From the NCBI GenBank assembly GCA_035478375.1, contig DATIJQ010000068.1:1-24256 (forward strand): DNA of 24,256 nt. The letters run 5' to 3'. Made by a program: the position numbers and the translations under genes. The stretch's first letter is position 1, and the number at the start of each line of letters is the position of its first letter. The notes beneath the pieces were generated by a model, which did not search any database, had not been told where the DNA came from, and saw only the letters and a list, made by a program, of their open reading frames with translations. Shown here piece by piece: positions 1 through 6,135 of this stretch. This DNA comes from DASTDY01 sp035478375 (lineage in GTDB: Bacteria > Patescibacteriota > Saccharimonadia > Saccharimonadales > EFPC-124).

Positions 1-278
1 TTGAGCCAGTCATGAAAGTCGTTGTGGTCACGCCAGAAGACTTTATGGGCGACGTTATTGGCAGCCTTAACGCCAAACGCGGCCGCATCGAATCTATGGA
101 AGACCTCGCTGGCGGCGTTAAAGAGATCACTGCTATTGTACCTTTGGGCGAAATGTTTGGCTACACCACCGACCTACGCAGCATGAGCCAGGGCCGCGCC
201 AGCAGCAGCATGGAACTCGCCAACTACGAAGAAGTGCCAAACAATGTAGCAGAAGGCATTATTGCTAAAAAAGCTTAG
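1..278 (+). CDS. fusA: Elongation factor G, C-terminal fragment (5' end outside window)
   Basis: This is the last part of EF-G, the GTPase that drives translocation of tRNA and mRNA on the ribosome. The reading frame is already open at the left edge (codons from position 3), so the gene starts outside the window; about 92 residues are visible. They match domain V: the stretch EPVMKVVVVTPEDFMGDVIG is the family's conserved strand and helix, followed by NAKRGRI and by the segment ending GEMFGYTTDLRSMSQGRAS that is typical of the EF-G C-terminus. It ends in TAG and is followed within about 20 bases by a strong terminator. In most bacteria tuf follows directly; here two accessory genes lie between them. 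The family assignment is secure. Confidence 0.97.
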   Translation, partial: EPVMKVVVVTPEDFMGDVIGSLNAKRGRIESMEDLAGGVKEITAIVPLGEMFGYTTDLRSMSQGRASSSMELANYEEVPNNVAEGIIAKKA

Positions 279-296
279 TTGTTTGTAAAAACACGC

Positions 297-327
297 AAAA
301 AACGCCGCACTGATCGCGGCGTTTTTG
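297..327 (+). terminator. Bidirectional intrinsic terminator after fusA
   Basis: CGCCGC (303-308) pairs with GCGGCG (316-321) around a 7-nt loop. The stem is extended by an A run on the left and a T run on the right, so the element works as a U-tract terminator on both strands. It sits between the convergent ends of fusA and the minus-strand gene at 387-893. Confidence 0.85.
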
Positions 328-361
328 GTTGCGTAAAACAAATTATCTCAACAAATGACGT

Positions 362-381
362 GGCCCCGCTTGCACGGGGCC
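362..381 (-). terminator. GC-rich hairpin just past the minus-strand gene
   Basis: GGCCCCG (362-368) pairs perfectly with CGGGGCC (375-381) around a 6-nt loop. It lies immediately downstream of the stop codon of the minus-strand gene. There is no clean U tract next to it, so it may act as a 3' stabilising stem ahead of the bidirectional terminator at 297-327 rather than as a terminator by itself. Confidence 0.45.
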
Positions 382-386
382 TTGGC

Positions 387-893
387 TCAACTCGCAACCT
401 TCTGCTGCAACCCTGGCGCGAACAAGTGTCGCCAGAAGAAGCACAGCAGCTGTTGCACACCATCGTCACCGGACTCACGGTAAAAATCTTCGATTGCCAG
501 TACGCGAGCGTCCACGATCGGGTACTCCCTGCAGCCACCAGTGTGGTTGATGGGGCACGTGTCGTTGTAGACCCTTTCGGTCATCTTGAAGCCGCTTGGT
601 ACGACCCGCCACATTTTGCGCGGCACGTGGACCTTGAGGTTCGCACACGTGACGGAATTCGTTTCGTGGTCGAACACGACCTCGGCCGTCACGGCCATGA
701 AGTTGCTTCCGAGCGGGCGGTCGTCACCTTGGTCGTGGACTGCGTAGATGACGTTCTGGCGCACGGCACCTTCGGAATTCATGCAACCGAACGGGGCCGT
801 GGGGATGGTGTAGTCGGGGAAATCAACGACACCGTCACCATCCAAGTCTGCAACGAGCAAGTCGTCACTGATCTTACGCAATGCCAGTCTCAT
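387..893 (-). CDS. Hypothetical 168-aa protein with an EF-hand-like calcium loop
   Basis: I do not recognise the family. The product is 168 aa, has no signal peptide or membrane segment, and carries a DxDxDGxxD motif at residues 16-24 (DLDGDGVVD), the calcium-loop pattern of dockerin and EF-hand repeats, here as a single copy. Four cysteines are scattered through the rest. Three things argue that it is a real gene: a Shine-Dalgarno-like AAGGGG just upstream of the ATG, a perfect consensus promoter further upstream (935-963), and terminator hairpins at its end. The plus-strand frame opposite it starts inside the fusA terminator and looks like a shadow. Together with the divergent gene at 1059 it forms an island between fusA and tuf. 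Function is unknown; calcium binding is inferred only from the motif. Confidence 0.7.
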   Translation of the reverse strand: MRLALRKISDDLLVADLDGDGVVDFPDYTIPTAPFGCMNSEGAVRQNVIYAVHDQGDDRPLGSNFMAVTAEVVFDHETNSVTCANLKVHVPRKMWRVVPSGFKMTERVYNDTCPINHTGGCREYPIVDARVLAIEDFYRESGDDGVQQLLCFFWRHLFAPGLQQKVAS

Positions 894-934
894 TTCATCC
901 CCTTTTAGGAGGTACGGGTTTTGAGCCGTTAAGA

Positions 935-963
935 ATTATACAGCTTTTGGCAATGTGTGTCAA
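935..963 (-). promoter_or_regulatory. Perfect sigma-70-type consensus promoter for the minus-strand gene
   Basis: On the minus strand TTGACA (958-963) is followed after exactly 17 bases by TATAAT (935-940). All twelve consensus positions match. Transcription would start near 928, giving a leader of about 35 nt that contains the AAGGGG ribosome binding site of the 387-893 gene. Confidence 0.85.
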
Positions 964-974
964 CGGTATGTATA

Positions 975-1003
975 TTGCAAGATATATGAAAATGTGGTAT
1001 AAC
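975..1003 (+). promoter_or_regulatory. Divergent promoter for the PycTM-like gene
   Basis: TTGCAA (975-980), a 17-base spacer, and TATAAC (998-1003) on the plus strand. Its -35 box lies only 11 bases from the -35 box of the minus-strand promoter at 958-963, so the two divergent genes share a compact control region. Confidence 0.7.
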
Positions 1004-1058
1004 TAATATAGTCCATAAGGACAAGAGTTGTACATCGACATAGTTTGGGGGAACAACG

Positions 1059-1556
1059 GTGGGATTCGTAGAAAGCTTGGCCATCGCTGCAACAGCCGCA
1101 TTGGCGCGCCGTGCGGCCAAGCAAGCTCCGATTCCGCACGTTTCAGGGGAACAGCCGTTGAGCGCCGAAATGGCGAAGCAACAAGGGCTGATTGACCGTA
1201 AGCAGCATGAGATTTCAGTGTCCGACGCCAAAGCCGGCATTGTCATTCTGTTCAACATCACCCTCATCACAAACCTGTTCAAGGACGGCCAGTGGATCAT
1301 TGCGTCGCCCCTTTATGTGGCTGTGATGGGGTTGGGGCTTATTTCTACCGGTTTTGCCTTGTGGTGCGTCAAAGCACGGCCGCCTCGAGGCGAAATTGAC
1401 GACGAAAGCGTCGACGGATTGAAGCTCCAGCTCGCCCAGCTCAAGTCTATCTTGGCTAAGCGGCACAAGGCTGTCAATCGCGCGTTGTACCTCATGTTTG
1501 CCAGCTTCGCCATGTTCTATGTGGCGACGGTGTCACACGCCCTCTTTCATTACTAA
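1059..1556 (+). CDS. Small membrane protein resembling Pycsar (PycTM) effectors
   Basis: The 165-aa protein has a soluble N-terminal helix ending in IDRKQHEISVSDAKAG (about residues 45-60), a hydrophobic stretch (60-74), a second TM segment (82-104), a charged cytosolic stretch (105-140) and a last TM segment (141-161). The E/D-x-x-DAKAG entry into the first TM helix and the late K-x-x-x-RAL helix are the pattern I know from the Pycsar effector family (Pfam PF18967, formerly DUF5706), whose members damage the membrane when triggered by a cyclic pyrimidine nucleotide during phage infection. The start is GTG with GGGGGA six bases upstream. No nucleotide cyclase gene is next to it, so it would be an orphan. 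Other small two- or three-TM effector families such as SLATT are alternatives. The membrane topology is clear; the family call is a judgement from pattern. Confidence 0.65.
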   Translation: MGFVESLAIAATAALARRAAKQAPIPHVSGEQPLSAEMAKQQGLIDRKQHEISVSDAKAGIVILFNITLITNLFKDGQWIIASPLYVAVMGLGLISTGFALWCVKARPPRGEIDDESVDGLKLQLAQLKSILAKRHKAVNRALYLMFASFAMFYVATVSHALFHY

Positions 1557-1570
1557 AGCTATGCCGGTGA

Positions 1571-1610
1571 CCCCCGCGCGCCCGTTTGGGTGTGCGGGGT
1601 TTGCCATTTT
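1571..1610 (+). terminator. Terminator after the PycTM-like gene
   Basis: CCCCGCGCGCCC (1572-1583) pairs with GGGTGTGCGGGG (1588-1599), including two G-U pairs, around a GTTT loop. It is followed by TTTGCCATTTTT. It lies 15 bases after the stop codon. Confidence 0.8.
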
Positions 1611-1634
1611 TGGCCTTAAACCTGTCGCTCGGTC

Positions 1635-1690
1635 CGCTCGGCAAAATTTTCTGAATACAGAAAAGATTTGTGAGTGCTGCCTGCCGAGCG
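1635..1690 (+). repeat. Nested inverted repeats upstream of the tuf promoter
   Basis: An outer perfect 9-bp arm pair CGCTCGGCA (1635-1643) and TGCCGAGCG (1682-1690) encloses a second perfect 7-bp hairpin, TTTTCTG (1647-1653) and CAGAAAA (1658-1664) with an AATA loop. It lies between the previous terminator and the tuf -35 box and is followed by a T-rich run (1699-1707), so it could be a second terminator or a protein-binding site. Confidence 0.55.
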
Positions 1691-1724
1691 CCACCCCATT
1701 TTTATTTAAAATTGCACGCGGCTC

Positions 1725-1754
1725 TTTACATCGCTCGTGCTTCTCTTGTATAAT
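1725..1754 (+). promoter_or_regulatory. Promoter of tuf
   Basis: TTTACA (1725-1730), an 18-base spacer and a perfect TATAAT (1749-1754). Transcription should start near 1761, giving a leader of about 70 nt before the tuf ATG. The same -35 hexamer, TTTACA, appears in the infA promoter and in the probable rpsJ promoter. Confidence 0.85.
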
Positions 1755-1766
1755 CTGTGTCATACG

Positions 1767-1802
1767 TCGCGCTGGGACGGTAATTTTATGCAGCCCGCGC
1801 GA
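1767..1802 (+). promoter_or_regulatory. Hairpin in the tuf 5' leader
   Basis: TCGCGC (1767-1772) pairs with GCGCGA (1797-1802), and GGG (1774-1776) with CCC (1794-1796), leaving one bulged T. It starts within a few bases of the predicted transcript 5' end and is not followed by a U tract, so a 5' stabilising stem or translational control element is more likely than an attenuator. Confidence 0.5.
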
Positions 1803-1831
1803 GAGTAAAATAATCTAAGGAGAACCACCAT

Positions 1832-3016
<1,185 letters not shown>

Positions 3017-3034
3017 TCTTAGAAGCCTAGCTAC

Positions 3035-3066
3035 AAAAAGAGCCGTGTAAAAACGGCTCTTTTTGG
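3035..3066 (+). terminator. Terminator of tuf
   Basis: AAAAAGAGCCGT (3035-3046) and ACGGCTCTTTTT (3053-3064) form a perfect 12-bp stem with a 6-nt loop and a built-in U tract, 18 bases after the tuf stop codon. Confidence 0.95.
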
Positions 3067-3094
3067 TGGCGAGGATTATTGATATTATTATATA

Positions 3095-3675
3095 TGTCGC
3101 CTCGGTGGCGGCACGAGGAGGTTGCTCATGGTGTTCTACACGTAATCGCCGAGCACAGTGGCTGCTGCGCGACGTACGAAAGTTGATCGTCGTACGTACG
3201 CTCATGCACGACCAACCAACGCTCCTGGTTGCTGGAGGGCCTGTGGACAACAGTTTTTGTACCAGGTCCTGTGGCTCCACCATAAGGGGGTGATACGTGC
3301 GCTTCGATGAGGGGAACGATTTCCCGCCCGTGGAAGGCTGACGGCCTTCATAGCACTTGGGTAGTTGTTTCGCTGGCGGCGTAACGCGGCTACGTGGGTG
3401 CTATGCCATCGTTTAGACGAGAGGGCGCTGACATGCGACTCGTCGACACCTAGTGGCATCGCAAGGCAATAACTCCGTCGGCCCACTCACGTAAGGGGTG
3501 ACAAACTGTAATGTGCACACACGGTGAGCGCGTCGCTCACGACCCGTAGTGTTCAATATTCGCATGTGACTTGCTGTCTAAGCCACATGCCACAGCTGGC
3601 GATTGGCTGGCGGGTCAATCGCCAAAAGGCGTACCCGGGTGTGTTTTTACCCCGGGTACGCCGCCTAACTTTTTG
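3095..3675 (+). ncRNA. Candidate large structured non-coding RNA, class not identified
   Basis: Nothing in the 730 nt between tuf and rpsJ looks like a protein gene, but the stretch is full of perfect inverted repeats. They are GTGT/ACAC (3131/3138) inside GCTC/GAGC (3124/3151), ACGTACGA/TCGTACGT (3172/3190), GGGCCTG/CAGGTCC (3237/3263), GAAGGC/GCCTTC (3333/3344), CATAGCAC/GTGCTATG (3349/3398) with an inner GTAG/CTAC, ATGCCA/TGGCAT (3403/3454) around GACGAG/CTCGTC (3416/3439), GTGAGCG/CGCTCAC (3524/3534), GCATGTG/CACATGC (3562/3584), GGCGATTG/CAATCGCC (3598/3616) and a final 12-bp stem at 3628-3662. A weak promoter (TTGGTG, 17 bases, TATTAT) overlaps the tuf terminator. I looked for RNase P, tmRNA, SRP and 6S signatures and found no convincing core. 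The ends are approximate and the strand is inferred from the terminal hairpin and T run. Confidence 0.5.
3628..3675 (+). terminator. Strong GC-rich hairpin ending the tuf-rpsJ non-coding region
   Basis: GGCGTACCCGGG (3628-3639) and CCCGGGTACGCC (3651-3662) pair perfectly over 12 bp with an 11-nt loop. A TTTTT run follows eight bases later. On the opposite strand the stem is followed by TTTT, so it could also stop antisense transcription. Confidence 0.7.
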
Positions 3676-3693
3676 CGTGTTTACTCTAGCGTG

Positions 3694-3728
3694 TTTACAA
3701 AAACTATGATATTTTATAACCATACAAT
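3694..3728 (+). promoter_or_regulatory. Probable promoter of rpsJ
   Basis: TTTACA (3694-3699) is followed by TATAAC (3715-3720) at a short 15-base spacing; an alternative -10, TACAAT, lies at 3723-3728. The exact -10 is uncertain, but a promoter is expected here because a strong hairpin lies just upstream and rpsJ is the next gene. The leader would be about 70 nt and contains the arms GCGCCG (3734-3739) and CGGCGC (3780-3785). Confidence 0.5.
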
Positions 3729-3799
3729 AAATCGCGCCGACAACTCGCCTGGCTACTAATGTATTCCATGGAGAGGTTACGGCGCACAAGAGGTAATAT

Positions 3800-4123
3800 A
3801 TGGCTCAAGCAACCCCACAGCTCATGCGAGTACGCATTCGCTTAAAGGCCTACGACCACAAAGTGATCGACCAGGCTGCAAAATTAATTGTCGAAACTGC
3901 TGTTCGCACCGGCGCTACCGTAGCTGGTCCAGTGCCGCTGCCGACTCGCCGCAGTATTTACACCGTAGTAAAAAGCCCGCACGTCTACAAAAAAGGCGGC
4001 GAGCACTACGAAATGCGCGTGCACAAACGTCTTATTGATATCTTAAACCCAACGCCAAAAACGATCGATTCATTGCAAAATCTGCCGCTGCCAGCTGGTT
4101 GCGACGCCGAAATCCGCATGTAG
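3800..4123 (+). CDS. rpsJ: 30S ribosomal protein S10 (NusE)
   Basis: S10 is a small-subunit head protein that also acts as the transcription antitermination factor NusE. The 107-aa product is slightly longer than the usual 102-105. The family pattern is clear: VRIRLKAYDHKVIDQAAKLI (11-30), GPVPLPTR (43-50), the SPHVYKKGGEHYEMRVHKRLIDI loop region (59-81) and the C-terminal LPAGCDAEI (97-105). AGAGG lies ahead of the ATG. rpsJ normally opens the S10 operon; here it has its own terminator and is cut off from rplC by about 2 kb carrying three envelope genes, so it should be made from a separate short transcript. Confidence 0.99.
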   Translation: MAQATPQLMRVRIRLKAYDHKVIDQAAKLIVETAVRTGATVAGPVPLPTRRSIYTVVKSPHVYKKGGEHYEMRVHKRLIDILNPTPKTIDSLQNLPLPAGCDAEIRM

Positions 4124-4128
4124 CCTGC

Positions 4129-4160
4129 AAAAACGCCTGGCCTAAGCACAGGCGTTTTTT
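4129..4160 (+). terminator. Terminator of rpsJ
   Basis: AAAAACGCCTG (4129-4139) and CAGGCGTTTTT (4149-4159) form a perfect 11-bp stem with a 9-nt loop and a T run, six bases after the stop codon. Confidence 0.95.
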
Positions 4161-4162
4161 GT

Positions 4163-4192
4163 TTGCATTTCGTAACGCTTATAAGGTAAAAT
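4163..4192 (+). promoter_or_regulatory. Promoter of the 4205 gene, giving a near-leaderless transcript
   Basis: TTGCAT (4163-4168), an 18-base spacer and TAAAAT (4187-4192). The -10 box ends only 12 bases before the ATG at 4205, so the 5' leader would be about 4-6 nt with no room for a Shine-Dalgarno sequence. Confidence 0.65.
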
Positions 4193-4204
4193 AGCAAAAG
4201 CATT

Positions 4205-4480
4205 ATGGCGAAATCGAAACCTAAAAAGCAATTGCAAGAAAAAGACAGCGCGTATTTTTTGAAGCTCGTGCTATATATTGTGCTCGGCTCATTCTGGCTA
4301 AAGTTTGCGCAACCGTTAGGTGTCGGCGGGTTTATAGTTAACGGGTTCCCACTTGGTTTGATTATTGGCCTGTTGTTTGCTAGTCACGACCATTTTCAGG
4401 TTGACCGCAAAATCGAATACGCCATCCTTATTATTGTCACCATTATTACGTATTTTTTACCGGCGGGAATCGTTATATAG
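4205..4480 (+). CDS. Small 91-aa membrane protein, function unknown
   Basis: I do not recognise a family. The N-terminal 15 residues are lysine-rich and soluble (MAKSKPKKQLQEKD). Hydrophobic stretches follow at about 18-35, 40-59 and 70-91, so two or three TM helices are expected, with a short charged link around HDHFQVDRK. The positive N-terminus would stay in the cytoplasm. The start codon has no ribosome binding site and sits 12 bases from a -10 box. It is the first gene of a three-gene envelope cassette inserted between rpsJ and rplC; the next gene begins 35 bases downstream. A role with the secreted metzincin that follows is possible but rests only on position. Confidence 0.75.
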   Translation: MAKSKPKKQLQEKDSAYFLKLVLYIVLGSFWLKFAQPLGVGGFIVNGFPLGLIIGLLFASHDHFQVDRKIEYAILIIVTIITYFLPAGIVI

Positions 4481-4515
4481 TGTAACTTTTTAACCATCGG
4501 GCACGTATAAAAGGT

Positions 4516-5223
4516 ATGTATCGCCGCCATATTTACACAGTTCGTGCTGGTTTTGCTTGTTTGATCGTTGCGGCGCTCACTATTGTGCCGCTTGTGCATG
4601 CTGAATCAAGGCCTACGCTGCAGTGCGATGCCACAGCTTTATTCTGCCCCGCTAGTACAAACCACCAACTTGCCGATCAGCTTGCTAACCTAAAAGTACC
4701 AGCCATTACCGGGCCGGCTGTGCCTAAAGCGCGCACAGTAGCTTACCAGGTTGCTAGCAAAGGCACTATTACGGCCGATTGGGCAACGTTTACAACGCAA
4801 GTTGCCGAGACGCTTAATGATCCGCGCGGTTGGTCACGACTCGGTGTCCATTTCCAGCAGGTCGATAGTGGCGGTCAATTTACGATAGTTTTGACTCAAG
4901 CACAACTCGTCCCCAGCTTTGGCAGCATTTGTGATGATTATTATAGTTGCACTATTGGCAATACCATCGCCGAAAATCAGGACCGTTGGTTAAACGCGAC
5001 GCCGCCATGGAACCAGGCCGGCGGTTCTTTGCGTGATTACCGCAGCATGCTTGTTAACCATGAACTAGGCCACTGGCTAGGGCACGGCCACGAGCCATGC
5101 GGTGGGCTGGGTCAACCGGCACCTGTTATGCGACAGCAGTCAATCGACCTCCAGGGGTGCGTATTTAACCCCTGGCCGCTGCAAAGTGAATTGTGGTCAA
5201 CGACCTTAAGGATAAACCGATGA
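4516..5223 (+). CDS. Secreted metzincin-like metalloprotease of the DUF3152 type
   Basis: The 235-aa product begins with a clear signal peptide (arginines at 3-4 and 10, hydrophobic core 12-26, cleavage site VHA-ES after residue 29). The mature part carries ADWATF, LNDPRGWSRLGVHFQQV (about 100-116), DRWLNATPPW and NHELGHWLGHGHEPC (181-195). His182, His186 and His192 with Glu183 spell HExxHxxGxxH, the metzincin zinc site, and Met205 in PAPVMRQQ is placed as the Met-turn. This arrangement is that of DUF3152 proteins, mostly actinobacterial. Six mature cysteines (37, 44, 139, 145, 195, 215) could form three disulfides. The start is supported by the signal peptide, although a TATAAA sits only four bases upstream and no normal Shine-Dalgarno is present. 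It overlaps the next gene by ATGA. The substrate is unknown. Confidence 0.85.
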   Translation: MYRRHIYTVRAGFACLIVAALTIVPLVHAESRPTLQCDATALFCPASTNHQLADQLANLKVPAITGPAVPKARTVAYQVASKGTITADWATFTTQVAETLNDPRGWSRLGVHFQQVDSGGQFTIVLTQAQLVPSFGSICDDYYSCTIGNTIAENQDRWLNATPPWNQAGGSLRDYRSMLVNHELGHWLGHGHEPCGGLGQPAPVMRQQSIDLQGCVFNPWPLQSELWSTTLRINR

Positions 5224-5990
5224 AATTACCAAAATACCGCAGCATCTGGCTAAAAATAGGTGTGCCCGTAGCAGCCGTAACCGTCATTGCTGGCCTTGGA
5301 TTTTTATGGTGGAACAATACCCAGCGCGCTATGGCTACTACATACCACAGCAACGTTGTCGCGTACGCGAACGATATTATCCTTAAAATTGCCACCGCCA
5401 ATACTAGCTTAAAAGTTGCGCAGGCTAAAAATGATACGGCCCAGACACTTGGCGCGCTCGACAATTTGCAAACAGCATTGGCAGCCAGTAAAGCGCCCAC
5501 AAAACCCGCGGCAGTTAATAAGGCAGATAGCGATCACGCGGCGGTCATTACGGTGGCTTTGCAGAATTTTGCTACAAATCAACAAGCTGAGCGCGCCTTT
5601 TTAACGTACAGTCAGGCGGTTAGTGCTGCTATTGGCGCCTTGCCGACAAAAGCCGCAACAACTGTTACCGTCTTGCAACAAAATGTCGCCGGTTGGCAAC
5701 AGGCAGTCGATGCGTTAAAAGCGCTGACGCCGCCGCAGTCCGCTGCCGATGTCCATCAACAGTTGGTTGCGGCTGTCGACAACGTTCGCAATATCCTTGC
5801 GGCGTTGGCGCAGTCGTTCGCCGCCAACGATTACGCCGGGTTTATGGCTCAAAAACCGCAGCTTGCGCCGGCTATAGCCAGTGTGCAAAGCCTCGCAAAT
5901 ACATATAAAAATGCGGCGTTGGCGCAGGACCAAGCGCTTGCAGCAAGTTACCAAAAACTGACGGCCATAATTAAGCAAACCACCCCTTGA
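5220..5990 (+). CDS. Membrane-anchored, alanine/glutamine-rich helical protein, function unknown
   Basis: I do not recognise a family. I chose the ATG at 5220, overlapping the previous stop as ATGA and preceded by AAGGA at seven bases, over an in-frame GTG at 5193 that lies inside the metzincin gene. The 256-aa product has a short basic N-terminus, one TM segment at about residues 14-32 ending in LWWNN, and a long exported part rich in Ala, Gln and Thr with regular helical periodicity, probably forming helical bundles or coiled coils. There are no cysteines or obvious catalytic residues. Translational coupling to the secreted metzincin suggests the two are made together at the cell surface, as partner, anchor or substrate. 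That link is inference from the overlap. Confidence 0.8.
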   Translation: MKLPKYRSIWLKIGVPVAAVTVIAGLGFLWWNNTQRAMATTYHSNVVAYANDIILKIATANTSLKVAQAKNDTAQTLGALDNLQTALAASKAPTKPAAVNKADSDHAAVITVALQNFATNQQAERAFLTYSQAVSAAIGALPTKAATTVTVLQQNVAGWQQAVDALKALTPPQSAADVHQQLVAAVDNVRNILAALAQSFAANDYAGFMAQKPQLAPAIASVQSLANTYKNAALAQDQALAASYQKLTAIIKQTTP

Positions 5991-6016
5991 CGCCAGAGGT
6001 AAAAACGTGCTAGACT
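5987..6016 (+). promoter_or_regulatory. Promoter of the rplC-rplO gene run
   Basis: TTGACG (5987-5992) overlaps the stop codon of the previous gene. An 18-base spacer leads to TAGACT (6011-6016). Transcription would start near 6023, about 110 nt before rplC, which leaves room for the leader structures at 6034-6110. Confidence 0.6.
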
Positions 6017-6033
6017 ACCAACTGTAACTTTCT

Positions 6034-6110
6034 ATCAAGATTTAAACGAAGAATCTTGGTACGTTTGCAGGTCCCCATAACAGGGGAAACCGCAAGATAC
6101 CAGGTTTTTT
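6034..6110 (+). promoter_or_regulatory. Leader attenuator upstream of rplC: two mutually exclusive hairpins
   Basis: Hairpin 1 pairs ATCAAGATT (6034-6042) with AATCTTGGT (6052-6060), nine pairs including one wobble. Hairpin 2 is a compound stem. Its base pairs 6055-6061 with 6098-6104; above it TTGC/GCAA (6065/6092), GGT/ACC (6070/6089) and CCCC/GGGG (6073/6083) stack with small bulges, and six T (6105-6110) follow at once. Hairpin 2 is an intrinsic terminator inside the leader. The two share 6055-6060, so only one can have a full base. This is the layout of an attenuator; a ribosomal protein ligand would be expected by analogy with other r-protein leaders, but none is shown. Confidence 0.65.
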
Positions 6111-6135
6111 CATGCAAAGAGAGAATGGGAGCACT

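Noticed and set aside
279..908. A 209-aa plus-strand open frame after fusA
   Set aside because: It begins inside the fusA terminator, has no ribosome binding site, and lies opposite the better-supported minus-strand gene at 387-893.
3202..3486. Minus-strand 94-aa open frame in the tuf-rpsJ gap
   Set aside because: It runs through several perfect stems, has no ribosome binding site, and its composition does not look protein-like.
3095..3675. RNase P RNA
   Set aside because: The near-universal GAGGAAAGTCC and ACAGAA...GGCTTA cores are absent on both strands. GTAAGGGGTGAC at 3491 only loosely recalls a P11/P12 segment.
5193..5219. Upstream GTG start for the helical membrane protein
   Set aside because: It lies within the metzincin gene. 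The ATG at 5220 has AAGGA at a good distance and an ATGA overlap, and gives the usual short basic N-terminus before the TM segment.
6112..6135. Upstream ATG for rplC
   Set aside because: It follows the terminator T run directly without a ribosome binding site; the ATG at 6136 gives the canonical L3 N-terminus.
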